A stretch of DNA of 64,000 nucleotides from positions 651,890,920 through 651,954,919 of the forward strand of contig NC_081405.1 of the NCBI RefSeq assembly GCF_030272615.1. Direction: 5' to 3'. Below the pieces are notes generated by a model. The model did not search any database. It had not been told where the DNA came from and was given only the letters and a program-made list of their open reading frames with translations. This document shows, piece by piece, positions 47,360 to 58,744 of this stretch. Position 1 is the first letter of the stretch; every line of letters begins with the position of its first letter. Origin of the DNA: Cryptomeria japonica (Eukaryota > Streptophyta > Pinopsida > Cupressales > Cupressaceae). A program made the position numbers and the translations under genes.

Positions 47360-47994
47360 TCCACATATTTTATTCAATAATATTCTCTGCTTGTGGAACT
47401 TTTTTTTTGAAAACTTTATAACCACAGAAAAATATATATTGTATTTTATATATATAAAAAATTAAAATAAAATAAAATAAAAAAGATTTAAACATTTGTT
47501 TGGGTGGGCCGGCCATGCTATGGGTGGCGACCCCCAGCAGCGGTCGTAGCCACACTGAGGGCCGCAAATAATTTATGGGATTTAAAAAATTCAATTGCTA
47601 GAGTAGACACATTATAATTATTGTTAAAATAATTCATGGGATTTAAAAAATCCAATTGCTAGAGTTAATTTAATTAATTCCTACAATAATTAAAAAGATT
47701 AATTGAGAGTAATAATATCTCTTGTCAATTAAGTTAGGGGTTTTTGCTTAAATGAAATTATTAATTATTAATTGATGAGATAATAATAAATTCTTTGGAG
47801 AGTTAATTTTCCACATGTAATTTAGATTACCCCGCTTACTTAATATAGTTGTTTAAATTATGTTTAGTTGAAAAAGAATTCATATATAGTTAAGACAAGA
47901 CTTGATACTACATTATTTTAGTAAACTTAGTTTTATTAGGTTATGTTTTAAAAAAAAAATTATTCAGTTCGTGCCCAAAAGTTTGGGCATGACA
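47357..47994 (+). repeat. F 3' LTR, right piece with internal deletion
   Basis: Resumes at the phrase 'gagtccacatattttattc' found at 26867 in the 5' LTR and ends GGGCATGACA at 47994. At about 47567 it jumps from the equivalent of 27120 to that of about 27892, so roughly 770 bp are missing, including most of the GC island, the TATA box and the inverted repeat. The 3' LTR therefore lacks its promoter. Confidence 0.9.
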
Positions 47995-48524
47995 CTGGTG
48001 AAAGCTCTGGTACTGCAAATACATAGGATCATGGCAAACCAATAAGACAACCTACTGCTTATAAATTTAATGGCAAATGCTTTAACTGTAACAAGTATTG
48101 TCATAGAGAAAATCAATGTAGATCTAGAAATTATCAAAATACTAATACACCCACTGGTCAATGTTCAAAATGCAACAAAGTTGGTCATAATTCTGAAAAT
48201 TGCAGAATGAATGTGAGATGTTATGTTTGTGGAAGATTTGGACACTTATCTAATCAATGCAGAATACAAACTGGCATAGGTTATGGGAAAGCTATTCAGA
48301 AAAATAATGTGACTTGTTATGCTTGTAACAAGATTGGACATATTGCAGAATTTTATAGAAGTAAGTCCTCACCGGTAAACAACAATGGTGCTAGTTTGAA
48401 AGGTAAAGCAAAGGTTGAAGAAGTAAAGCAGAAATTCTCAAAACAATGGATCAGGAAATCAGAACTAAATGTTGATAGGAATACTCCTCCACCGATAGAA
48501 CAGAGTAACACTCCACTGGCATGA
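47995..48524 (+). pseudogene. NA-C ORF1, zinc-knuckle half (continuation after F)
   Basis: The frame resumes GESSGTANT right after the target repeat, then stops once (TAG at about 48024). Knuckles: CFNCNKYCHRENQC, CSKCNKVGHNSENC, CYVCGRFGHLSNQC, and a fourth, CYACNKIGHIAEFY, in which the final Cys is Tyr (G to A). The end, PLA-stop at 48522-48524, is longer than in NA-A. Together with 23575-24144 this is one gene split by F. Confidence 0.9.
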
Positions 48525-48697
48525 GACTCTCATCTATTTCAAGAAAATTCCCTTGAAGGTTTGGCAAACAAATGTGAAACATGCTATTATTCCCTCGGTT
48601 GATGGTAAGAAGTTAAAATTACTTCTATACCGACAGATAAATTTAAGTGATTACTTAACCGGCAAGAATTAAATGTGGTGGGTGGCAAAATTAACAT

Positions 48698-48704
48698 TAT
48701 AAAT
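48698..48704 (+). promoter_or_regulatory. TATA-like box between ORF1 and ORF2 of NA-C
   Basis: TATAAAT lies 136 bp before the ORF2 start position (48834) and is followed by TTTTTGGCTCCAT as in NA-A and NA-B. Confidence 0.5.
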
Positions 48705-48833
48705 CAGTGTTTTTGGCTCCATTCTACTTCACCAAGCATTCAAGCATTCGAAGAGTGCGGAAATTCTGAGCAAAGCAATTCAACAATCAATCATTCCTAA
48801 GGCAGAGAAAGGTATTTATAATCATTGCATCTT

Positions 48834-50444
48834 CTTATGTACATGAATTCATAGCAAACCCTATTGTAGTTGAATTAATCAAACACCCTAGGCCTGTATT
48901 TTAGTTAGTTCCTGAAATAGCTAAGAAGGATGACAATGTTGGTGCATTTTCTCAAACCCCAAAGGAGTAGTTTTTGCAAAAGACCCTAGAATGTACATTC
49001 ATTGCCACATAAAAGAATTAGGTGATGAGGAAATTAAGAACATATATAAGACTGTAATTTGTGATGGTTCCGGTAATGTGAAACCTGAACACAAAATAGT
49101 CGAAACCCTAGGATTCACTGAAATCCTCAGTATTCCAGAATTCCCTAAGGAAGTGATAAGGATAGTATTGAGCAACATTCATGGTGAATTTTTCTGGTTA
49201 GACTCAATTCACAAAATAACTAAGGAAGCAATAGAAGTTGTAACAAGGTTACCTTCCACCGGTAATAGACCTAATAAGACAAAGAAGGTCTCAAATGACC
49301 TAGTGATAAACTTGACAGGAGCAACATCTGACAAGAGATCTTTAAGAGTGAATGATGTAACCGACATCAATGTCAGTTTCATTAGCATTATTTTAGGGTA
49401 TAAAACAACACATAAAAATAGGTTAAACTCAGTTTCTAGTTTATGCATAAAGAGTGTTTATGACATGATCAATGATAATGCAAAAATTGATGTGTGTGAA
49501 TGGTTGAAGGATGAACTAATTGACAATCTTGGAAAGATCAAGAAGGACAAAAAGGGGAAATTTAGATTTGGTAACCTACTTGTCTATTTAATGCTATATA
49601 TAACAAAATAGGTTCTTGGTATATGTAACAAGAATCTTGGTTTTGACATATCGGTAGGCAAACAACTATCTGATTTACTGCACAACATGGGTGAAAACAG
49701 AGAAAAGAATATTAATGAATACTTTCAAGCATTGAAGGCCCGAATGAACACTAGAGTAAGATTATCACAAATAATTATAGATAAGTATAAGGATAAAATA
49801 TGCTTTGTTATTAAAAAGGATGAGATTTGGATGGAAGTAGTTATCCCAAGAACCATTTGGGTTATTGAAATGAAATATGAAACCAATGACAACATAATTG
49901 AAACATATGCAAAAGCCCTTCTAGAAGCACCTAAGGAACCAAAGGAAGAGGTATTTGGTAGTGCTGAGACTATTGAGAATCAAATTCAATCAAGGAAAAG
50001 AGTAAAAAAGGTAGAAGCAATAGTAAGAAGAGGATCTAGGCAAGCAAAGGCTATCAAAGAAGATGTACTTAAACAAATCAGTATCATTGAAGATGAGTTA
50101 CAAGCACAACAACCAAAAAGTCACCTTTCACTAGTAGCAAGTTCTTTAGAAAGTGACATGCCAACTACAATTAAAAGAGTTGTGAGGAAAAGAGAACCTT
50201 CACCAGTATCCACACCTTCGCCTAGAATAACTAGACAAAAACAACAGGCAGTAAGGCCCCTGGTTAAGAAGACAACTCCAAAGAAGAAATAATTAAAACC
50301 AAAGAAAAAGACTCAACAAAACATTGCTCCAATTGACAAACTACTAGATGAAATAATAGAGGATGGACAACTGAAAAACATTAACAAATTATATGATACA
50401 TTATCAGTTGATGACAAGGAGAAAGTTGAAAACAGTGTAATTCT
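48834..50444 (+). pseudogene. NA-C ORF2 (start lost, cut by NA-D)
   Basis: The start codon position reads ATT (48834-48836). A stop near 48902 and a one-base deletion near 48960 break the N-terminus. From 48991 the frame is open to 49609 with FPKEVIRIVLSNIHGEFFWL, LPSTGNRPNK, VCEWLKDELIDNLGKIKKDK and FRFGNLLVYLML. After a TAG at 49609-49611 it continues through KYKDKICFVIKKDEIWMEVV, a basic linker (RKREPSPVSTPSPR) and YDTLSVDDKEKVENSV. The NA-D LTR then interrupts it at 50445. The sequence agrees with NA-A ORF2 throughout. Confidence 0.85.
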
Positions 50445-51555
50445 TGTTGGCATTTTTTATGATTATGTTGTGACTGTCATTGATGGACACACACTTGCAT
50501 TGAGATCATTTTTTTATGTTTTAGTTAAAGCTCAATCGGTACATGTTCCAACCGGTATGATGCATTTTAGTCCTTAGACTATTGGTTTTTTGCAAAAAGT
50601 GATTACCGATCTGAAGCAGTATGTTGACCACAAGCGGTTCGAAGATCTCAAGTGGTATGAAGGATCAAAGCGGTGGAACACATATTTCCTAGTCTTCATT
50701 TTGTCAAACCGATAACCGACATTTTGCTTGAACTGGTATTTTGTATGAACTGGTAATACTTTGTGATGAGTTACCATCCATTGATTGTTTGATGATGCTG
50801 ACACTTTAACGGTGCTTTCTGTGTCATGTTACCAGATACATCTAGATGCATTTAACCTAGTAAATTGTATTGTAATCCTATTGGACCAACATGAAATTAG
50901 ATTCTTTTATAAGGACATCATGTCTAGGGTTTTAAGTTGTTGTTGTGGTTGATGTTGTTGCTAGGGTTTAAGGTGGTTGAGGATTTAGAGAGAGTATGAA
51001 TGTGTAGAAGACTGAAGTAATGTTGTAATGCATTAGGAATGAGCTATCAAGGATCTAACCAAGCAATCTGTGTTATTTGCTAGATCACTCACTTGTTGAT
51101 TACTCACATCTTCGACAAGTCTGTAGCCCTTAATCGGGTAGGCCCAAAAGCCTTTTGTAAATCCTCTAACAAGGTGGTTCACATCTGTGGATCTAAAATC
51201 CTCTAGTAAGGTAGTCTTTAATCGGACATATCTCCTAATAGAGATTGAGATTCCTAACAGGATCTGTTCTGGTAAAGAACATTGTAAGACCTTAACCAGT
51301 CCGGTTCCTATTCTGCAGATAGTTACTTGTGAGTTCCATCTCACCGTGGTTTTTCCCATTTGGGTTTCCACATCAAATATCTTATGTTATGGTGGTATTG
51401 CTTCTATGGGTAAATGTCTTATTTGCATTTTGGTTTGCATGTGTGCTAACCGGTTTGTTTGTCAAACTATTTTACCAATTTATCACTAGACTGTTTAAGT
51501 GTTGAAGTACAGTGTTTTTTGGTATACTAATTCACCCCCCTCTTAGTATTCATCA
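50445..51555 (+). repeat. NA-D 5' LTR
   Basis: TGTTGGCATTTTTTATG to ATTCATCA, 1111 bp. Matches 56917-57506 closely over its first ~600 bp. TTATAAGG near 50917 is a TATA candidate. CACCGTGGTTTTTCCCATTTGGG near 51342 is the U5 motif shared by the family. A C-run before CTCTTAGTA is at its end. Confidence 0.92.
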
Positions 51556-51557
51556 AT

Positions 51558-51570
51558 TGGTATCAGAGCC
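51558..51570 (+). promoter_or_regulatory. NA-D primer-binding site
   Basis: TGGTATCAGAGCC lies two bases after the LTR end (initiator tRNA-Met type). Confidence 0.93.
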
Positions 51571-51605
51571 TACCTTTCTATAAGTTTAACCACTTGGAAA
51601 GAGAT

Positions 51606-52807
51606 ATGGGGGAATACACATTGAGGGAACTTACTCATCAGCTCACTCAGTCTGAGCAAGACTATGATGATCTTATGGTCAAATACAAGGCATCTCAAGC
51701 AAATGGAGAGAACGTGCAGAAAAGTTGATGGAGCTATCTGAAAACAGTTCCTCTGATGAAGAAAACATGGAAGCCCTGATTCAAGAAGTAGAAAAGTTGA
51801 GTGAATCCAATTCCAACCTAAGAAAATAATTGGAAGGACTAACTATTTGAATGTGTCAAGAGATTGAGAACCAGAGGAAAGCTGAAGATCAAGTCAAAGA
51901 CAAAGATCATGAAAACTCCAAGCTGAAGCAAGAGATCAGTGCCCTAACTACTCAACTCCATGCGAGCAAAGTGGAAAAGGAAGACATGCAAGGAGAACTG
52001 AATATTGCCATCTCTAAGAATGAAAACCTGATGGAAACAAATGCTGCTATTTCCAAAGAACTCTCTGAGTCAAAGGAAATACTTGCTAAATTCAACAAGA
52101 GTACTGTCAAGCTAGAGAAAAAGCTTGAATCTACCAAACCTATCAAGAATACTGATAGACTTGGTTATTCTGGTCATGAGGAAGGTGAGACCTCTAGTAC
52201 AAATGCTGGAACATCAAAGAATCAACTGACATCAAAGGATAAAGGTAAGCAAAAGTTTAAACCTATTTTCTTTAACTGTCTGAAAGAAGGACATATTGCA
52301 AATGTGTGTAGGAGTAAGGCTTACAATAATTTTTCTTATTTTCTAAATGATAAGCCTAGATCCTATAAATTCAATGGTAACTATTATGCATGCAACAAGT
52401 TTGGGCATAGAGCATCTGAATGCAGGTCTGTTATGAGCAACACTAGAAGATATCCTCAGAGGACCCAAGGAGTTGGTCCTGAACCTTTTGTGAACAGAAA
52501 TCACAACCGGTTTAATGCCTTCCATCATCAGCTCAGAAGCGGTGGCTATCAAGCAGCAATTGGATGGAGAGCAAACTGTTGGATTTCTCATGGTCATGGT
52601 CACATTGCTGCAACATGCAGAAGGAAGAATGGAAACATGAACAATGGACCTTGGAGAGCACCTGGATTGGTTTGCTATCACTGCAACAAACTGGGTCACA
52701 TTTCCAGATTCTGTAGATCAAGAAAGAACATATCGAATGACATACCGGTCACTCCAGAAGGAAAGATTAATGTTGACACTATTCAAGTGGATATGAACAA
52801 GACCTAG
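51606..52807 (+). pseudogene. NA-D ORF1: coiled coil plus degenerate zinc knuckles
   Basis: ATG at 51606 (MGEYTLRELT). A frameshift near 51710 and stops near 51826 and 51848 break the coiled coil; it is then open from 51851 to 52807. Four knuckles are recognisable but three have lost a ligand: FFNCLKEGHIANVC and YYACNKFGHRASEC lack the first Cys, and CWISHGHGHIAATC lacks the second. Only CYHCNKLGHISRFC is intact. The longer spacing between knuckles (Arg/Asn-rich) differs from NA-A to -C. Presumed Gag-like. Confidence 0.85.
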
Positions 52808-52960
52808 TAGAAGAAACTAGCAATGTTGCAAGAGGAACCAGTTTCTGCACCTAGTGTGGAAATCATAGAACCAACAAACTAAGCTTCAGAAAAGCTTAGG
52901 AGGAGCGAACGACGAAATGTTTTGAACCCCCGGTTTACACCGGTAAAAGACCTTAACCGA

Positions 52961-52967
52961 TATATAA
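52961..52967 (+). promoter_or_regulatory. TATA-like box between ORF1 and ORF2 of NA-D
   Basis: TATATAA lies 366 bp before the ORF2 ATG, farther than in NA-A to -C and without the TTTTGGCTCCAT phrase. Weaker candidate. Confidence 0.35.
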
Positions 52968-53326
52968 CACCTGTCATCTGACGGAAGACCAGAAATGGTA
53001 AAAGGCAAATTAGGGTTTATGCCCTAATGGTGGAGCATTTATTATGGTAGGTGAGAAATATGTTTAAAAGGATTTTTCAAATCATGTCTCACTATCAATT
53101 TTCAAGTGAAGAAGGTTTTCAAGTGAAGAGTGAAGAAAAGTGATTTGTGCTACGATTTTGAGAAATTAAGGAACCTTGAAGGAGATTCAAATTCAAATTG
53201 CAAATGGTCAAGTGAAGAATGCAAAGTGGTGATTCTGCAACCAGCGGAGTGTGAGGTGGAGGAGAATCTGAAAGCCCTAAATTCATGATTTTTGAAAGGT
53301 ATTTTTTGAGTTTTTCAGTTTTTATC

Positions 53327-56300
53327 ATGGCTTCTGCATCCCATACTAGCTCTAGTACATCTATAAATTCAGCAAGCTTTATTCAATGCAAGTCTAGATA
53401 TAATGCCCTATCACAAGTTCTAGTTGGTGTGATAGTAGAAGAGGGAATCTCAGATTACATAGATTATAAAATTGAAGACCTAGGGTCTCTAGCAATTCAC
53501 TCGCAGCTAGGTTTATTTTGTGGACAAGATAAAAAGATAAAATTGGAGTATAGCATTTTGGAGAAGAAGAAGCTCCACAATGTTGTTTCTTTCCTGGAAG
53601 ATTTCACAGATGATCACATTAGGATCATTTTGAGTAGAGTTCATGGTGACAAGATGTACCTGGAAAGAATGCATGATATTACACTGCAAGCAATTCATGT
53701 CATCACCAGTTTCTGCAATATAGGGGAAGTACCAGCCCTAAGGATGGTAAGCAAGATTGAAATGTCCAAGCTCACCAGTTCAGTGAGCAACTCATGAGGT
53801 ATGACCGTCAATTCAATGAAGGATGATCTAGTCAAGTATGCCTGCATGGTGATAGGCTATCGGACATTCTTTGCCAATAGACTTAACTCTATATCTGTTG
53901 CAGCGGTAAATGCCACTTACCGGATGATCAAGGAAGATGCATCATTTGACCTCTGCACCAATATGCAAAGGCAACTCCTGTTGAATCTTAAATCAATCAA
54001 ATAGGATAATGCATTGAGGTTCAAGTTTGGACAACTACTAGTTGGGTTTCTCTTTTACTTCCAAGGCTACTTTCTAGGTGTAGGTGATGTCCAGTGGTCT
54101 GTTGACCAACTGATAACCAAGCAAATCAAGGAAAGCCTTCAAGCAGTTGGAACTGGTTACCCTGAAGTTCTGAACAAGTACTTTGATGAGTTCAGATGCA
54201 AAATGAGTCAGAGGATGAGAATATCAGGTGATATTGTCAAGAAATATGAAGATGATATATGTTTCACCATTAAAGTGGATCAATGCATAATGAAGGTTGT
54301 TGAGCCCAGACAGGAGGAAGTGGAGCCTATGGGCTATGAGGTAATGAATGATATGCTAGAAGGATATGCCTCTACCCCTATTGCCTCATCGCTTGATCCA
54401 AAGGCAAGGAGAACTGGAACCTACCTAGAAAGGATAACACCGGTTGAGGAAGGATAACTCTTAGTAAAGAAAGGAAAAGAACCTTCAGTGAAGAAGGCAA
54501 AAGAAATGCCTTCAGCATCAGCACCGGCTACAATAGCCAATCCTACAGTGACCAAGCGGTCACCGGCTAAAAAGAAACCGAAAGCGGCACCTGCTAAAGT
54601 GTTTGAAAGAGAGAGGAAGATAAGGAATGCCTCACTAGACTCAAAAGAAACTGTGTCTGAGGAAAAACCAAAGAAGACATGACAAGCAAAGAAAAAGACA
54701 AAGAATGAACTGACATCAACAGCACCGATAAATATTGACATCTCCTCCTACAAGCCTTTGACACATTATCAAAGAACTATCAAAAATATTAGGAGAAAAG
54801 TGTTGAATGATTTGATTGATTGTTTTGATGACTTTAATGATGATGAAAAGGAAGTGGTTGAAAAAGAAATCATTGAGTATTTATGTGTAAATGATCGGTC
54901 GCCTTCAGAAATTAGATCTGAGACACCGGATTCTTTGTATAAGTCCTTAGACAATAAATGGTGCATTGCCATAGAGAAGGAATAGGAAATGAGAGAGAAA
55001 GTTTTTGCTGAACATTTTCCTGATGTATCAAATTCATAACTGTTTGAAGTAATGAATAAATACAAAGGCCTCTTCTTCATGAGAAGAAGAAGACTCTTGT
55101 TACTAGAAGGGAAGGGTCAAGAAGTGTTCAAGAATACACACACTCTTGCTCTAGAAGCTCTAAAGATGCATAGAGTGGCTGAAGCCAACAGGAAGGCTAA
55201 CCAAGAACCGACAATAACCAAACCGGATGAAGTTTTTGATGATGAAGGAAACCTGATTGTTGAACCTATCGACACTATTGATGTTGATGCTCTGGATGGA
55301 GAGGATGTTGCTTAGGGTACACCATTGGAAGCAACATGATAAGAGAAGTAGGCAGAACAGGTAAATAAGCAAAAGGAAGTAGAAGACAAAAAGGAGGAAG
55401 CAAAGAAGAAAGCGGAGAAGAAGAAGGATGAAGAGGAGAAGAAGAAGAAGGATGAAGAGGAGAAGAAGAAAAAGGAAGAAGATGAGGAGAAATGGAAATA
55501 GGAAGAAAAGAGAAAAGAAGAATAGAAGAAAAGAAGAGGAAGAAGAGAAAAAGAAAAAAGAAGATGCAAGGAAGAAGAAAGAGGAAGAGGATGAGAAGAA
55601 GAGAAAGGAAGAGGATAAGCGAAAGGAAGAAAAAAAGAAGAAGGAAGAGGAAGATAAGGCAGAGGAGAAGAGGAAGGAAGCAGAAAAGAAGAAGGTAGAG
55701 GAGGATAAGGAAGAGGAAAAGAGAAAAGAAGTGGAGAAGAAGAAGGCAGAGGAGAACAAGGAAGCTAAAGCAACAAAGTGCACACAGATGGAGACTCCTA
55801 AGGCAACTGACAGTCAAGCCAAACCGGTTGACCTCACTAGTCCCATTGACCTCCAGTCTGCAAGTGAAATAGAGCTACTACAGAGCATCAAGGTTTCTCA
55901 AGAATGCCTTGGAGTGATATGGAGGAAAAAAGAGCAAGATGTGATCCAAGCGGCAGTGGACACTCTTACCAGTTTGTTACCTAGTACAAACCTCCCCAGT
56001 ACTGTCTCATCATTGGCACAACTAAAGCTCCTATGCATAGTAGTAGATGATCAAGTGTAGAGCTTAGAGGAGGTAGCAGAGACAAATGCCAAGAAAGAGC
56101 ATCAAAAGGCTCTCAACATTACCCTGGTGAAGAAGCTTAATGAGCTCTAGTCTAAACTGCAAAAAGCACAGAAGGATATAAGGAATGCTCTAGATGAGGG
56201 GAATCTTCTACTCAACAAGATTTTCCAACCCCATCTGTTCTGTGATAATGTGCTTGCATAGAAGCAAAAGCTTCAATCTGACTTGCAGTTGTATATGAGT

Positions 56301-56654
56301 ACCTTCAAGCTGCCATATGACTCTTTTACAACTTATGGGCAAACCGTTCACCGGTTTCACATCCAGTCTTCCCAATTAGAGTTGGAAATAAGCACCCAGT
56401 CATGAGATTTGCAAGAGCTACAACTGGTTCTACTCCCACATCTACAAATACTTCAGAAGTGTTATCTCTATCTAGATGCCTTAATGGCGACATAGGAGAT
56501 GAGCACACTAGATGCCATGGAAGAATAGGTCTCCCAGATGCAAACATAGAAAGAAGTGGAAACCTCCCTACTTGAGTCCAGGTCCTTATCTATGAAGCAA
56601 TTTTTGCAGGACTTCAAATCTATTTTTGACAAGTTTTATTCATTACCGTCATAA
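53327..56654 (+). pseudogene. NA-D ORF2 with Lys/Glu-rich helix (broken)
   Basis: ATG at 53327 (MASASHTSSST). Motifs parallel NA-A: IRIILSRVHGDKMYLERMHD, FRFG-like FKFGQLLVGFLFYF and KYEDDICFTIKVDQ. A basic Lys/Pro/Ala linker at 54460-54700 follows. A very long Lys/Glu/Arg-rich segment at about 55360-55780 looks like a single alpha-helix or coiled coil. The C-terminus continues helically to near 56654. Stops at 53795-53797, 54002-54004, 54455-54457, 54680-54682, 54983-54985, 55313-55315 and later, plus frameshifts within the Lys/Glu tract, break it. Total about 1100 codons, slightly longer than the family because of the Lys/Glu tract. Function unknown. Confidence 0.8.
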
Positions 56655-56916
56655 ACTCTTATTATTTTACTAATGATACAGGTGTTAGTCAGTAATATTA
56701 TTTTTGTCATTGTTGGCAAGGGGGAGAAGTATAAATTTTGAATGTTTTGATGTATACTTTCATGTTATTTCTGTTAAGAAGTAGTATACATTGTATTTTC
56801 TACAAAAGGGATAGTGTATATGCTTAGGGGGAGTAATTTTGATTCTGGTATATTTTTGTAAAACACTTAGATGTCAAAATTTCCTAAGTATTGCCATCAA
56901 TGCCAAAGGGGGAGAT
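56655..56916 (+). other. NA-D 3' untranslated region and polypurine tract
   Basis: Non-coding. Contains two CAAGGGGGAGA/TAGGGGGAGT tracts (near 56708 and 56826) and the LTR-proximal AAAGGGGGAGAT (56905-56916), which primes plus-strand synthesis. The 'catcaatgcc' phrase precedes it, as in the related elements. Confidence 0.8.
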
Positions 56917-57506
56917 TGTTGGAATTTTTGATGATTATGTTGTGATTGTCATTGATGGACACACTTGCATTGAGATCATTTTTATATGTATTAGTTAAAG
57001 CTCAATCGGTATGATGCATTTTAGTCCTTAGACTATTGGTGTTTTGCAAAAAGTGATTACTGATCTCAAGCGGTATGTTGACCCCAAGTGGTTAGAGGAT
57101 CTCAAGCGGTATGAAGGATCAAAGCGGCAGAACACATATTTCCTAGTCTTCATTTTGTCAAACAGGCAACCGGCATTTTGCTTGAACTGGTATTTTGTAT
57201 GAACTGGTAATACTTTGTGATGAGTTACCATCCATCGATTGTTTGATGGTGCCGACACTTTAATGGTGCTTTCTGTGTCGTGTTACTAGATACGTCTAGA
57301 TGCATTGAACCTAGGAAATTGTATTATAATCCTATTGGACCGACATGAAATCAGATTCCTTTATAAGGACATCATGTCTAGGGTTTTAAGTTGTTGCAGT
57401 TGATGTTGTTGCTAGGGTTTAAGGTGGTTGAGGAGTTAGAGAGAGTATGAATGTGTAGAAGACTGAAGTAATGTTGTAATGCGTTAGGAATGAGCTATCA
57501 AGGATC
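56917..57506 (+). repeat. NA-D 3' LTR, left piece
   Basis: TGTTGGAATTTTTGATG; matches the first ~600 bp of the 5' LTR with some small deletions (for example 15 bases near 57010). It stops at 'caaggatc' where NA-E begins; GGATC at 57502-57506 is the expected left target repeat. The remainder is beyond the window. Confidence 0.9.
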
Positions 57507-58682
57507 TGTTACTACTTATCAAGTTGCCATTAGTTTTATATTCAAAGTTATTCTATATACTCTAGTTGGTTGTCTCTACCAAAATATTTAGTCAGTATGC
57601 ACAATCCAGTTGGTTATAGAAGAAAGTAGTCACAGAGCCCAGTATCCACCGAGCTATCTACCGAGTATCATTCCATGTCTACCAAGCAGCAAAGATGACA
57701 CACCAAGTGAAATGTGTTACCAGATTCATTGAACCTGGACATACATATGGAAACATGTTACAAGATCAAGGAACATCTAACCGTTATCACATTGGAAATT
57801 GCACTTAAAGATTGTGTATGATTTTGAGGACATCTAACCAATGAAACATTTTGGATGGTTATTCATTCGATAAAACATGTTTGCAAGATCGAAGCAATGA
57901 ATGGAAATCCGACATAATAGATATATTTATACAACATGGATTAAGATCAGAAATATATATGTAGCAAGATAGAAAGGAAGATATAGAAATATATGAAGCA
58001 AAACATGTGAAAGCACTAAGTGTTATGACTGTTACAGAGACACAAAGGTCACCGAGAAGGATTTCAGAGAATATTCAAAGAACAGAGTAAACAGAAGGGT
58101 TTACCAAGTTATTATATGGGTTACCGAGGTATGCTATAAGCAAGGTAATCTTATTCTGAGCACTTAGAATCTGCTATAACATTCCAGATGTAAAGTTGCA
58201 GATATTTGTAATGATTTTATTGTAATATTTTGAAGTTGTAAGAGAAACCTTTAACAGGGTAAAAGACTCTAATCAAGTCTATAAATTATAAAGCCTCTAA
58301 CCAGGAGCAACATTTAGTTTAAGTGTTGTAAAATCCTTTAGCAAGGTAGATCTAACAAATCTTGATTCTCCTAACAGGGTAAGCTATCAGAAATAGCTAA
58401 ACATGTAGCTCTAACAGAGCAACCTTTATTATTGTAGTAGTGAAGTTGTGGGTGCCATCCCCACCGCAGTTTTTCTCTCTAACCAAGAGTTTCTACGTAA
58501 CCAAAATATATGTGTTATGGAGTGAATCATGTATGATTGTTATCTATTTGTTTTAGCTTTATATTATGTTACTACACTATTTGGTTTATGCTTAACAGTA
58601 AAGTTATTGTTGAAGAAAAGTTTTGAAGTACTGATTCACCCCTCCCCTCTCAGTACATTAGCTTTCCATATTGGGCCTAATA
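57507..58682 (+). repeat. NA-E 5' LTR
   Basis: TGTTACTACTTATC to GGGCCTAATA, 1176 bp (the final CCTAACA has one transition). TATAAAT at 58280-58286 is the promoter candidate. Several 'taaccagg', 'taacagggt' and 'tagcaaggta' phrases recur between 58250 and 58500. A CCACCGCAGTTTTTCTC motif near 58460 corresponds to the family's U5 motif. Confidence 0.88.
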
Positions 58683-58684
58683 AT

Positions 58685-58696
58685 TGGTATCAGAGC
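58685..58696 (+). promoter_or_regulatory. NA-E primer-binding site
   Basis: TGGTATCAGAGC lies two bases after the LTR end (initiator tRNA-Met type). Confidence 0.9.
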
Positions 58697-58744
58697 TTCA
58701 AACTTGGAAAAGGGTTTAACTGCCTAAAGAGAAAGATCTTATCA

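Larger units (their letters stand above)
24145..47994 (+). mobile_element. F: chromovirus-type Ty3/gypsy retrotransposon, containing element G
   Basis: The 5' LTR is 24145-28320, the internal region 28321-33270, and the 3' LTR starts at 33271 and ends at 47994, interrupted by G (36059-47089). LTRs begin TGTGAGGCCC and end GGGCATGACA. The primer site is initiator tRNA-Met type and the purine tract is AGAGGGGGAGGG. The element splits ORF1 of NA-C. Flanks are TCGGT and CTGGT, best explained as a CCGGT duplication that lost a different C on each side. The pol order PR-RT-RH-IN plus a chromodomain-like tail gives Metaviridae, chromovirus branch (probably Tekay-like). The copy is dead. Confidence 0.95.
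22699..50444 (+). mobile_element. NA-C: non-autonomous NA-type element, split by F and cut by NA-D
   Basis: Three parts belong together: 22699-24144 (LTR, primer site, coiled coil of ORF1), then after chromovirus F, 47995-50444 (zinc knuckles of ORF1, inter-ORF region, most of ORF2). Continuity across F is direct, because the ORF1 reading frame and a five-base target repeat meet. NA-D begins at 50445 inside ORF2; the 3' remainder is not in the window. NA-C itself sits inside NA-B ORF2. Confidence 0.9.
50445..57506 (+). mobile_element. NA-D: non-autonomous NA-type element (3' LTR cut by NA-E)
   Basis: 5' LTR 50445-51555, primer site, ORF1, inter-ORF region, ORF2, purine tract and the first 590 bp of the 3' LTR (56917-57506), where NA-E begins. 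It is inserted in NA-C ORF2. Its LTR body is unrelated in most of its length to that of NA-A/B/C, but the ends, the primer site and the gene plan are the same, so it is a separate subfamily. No pol genes are present over the full internal region. Confidence 0.92.

Noticed and set aside
46852-47425. Long minus-strand ORFs made of Ile/Tyr/Met/Cys
   Set aside because: They are translations of the (AT)n and (ACAT)n microsatellite at 47090-47356 joined to LTR sequence. No gene is supported.
55160-55817. Minus-strand Phe/Ser/Leu-rich ORFs (up to 207 codons)
   Set aside because: Antisense shadow of the Lys/Glu-rich tract of NA-D ORF2; composition is the complement of AAG/GAG codons.
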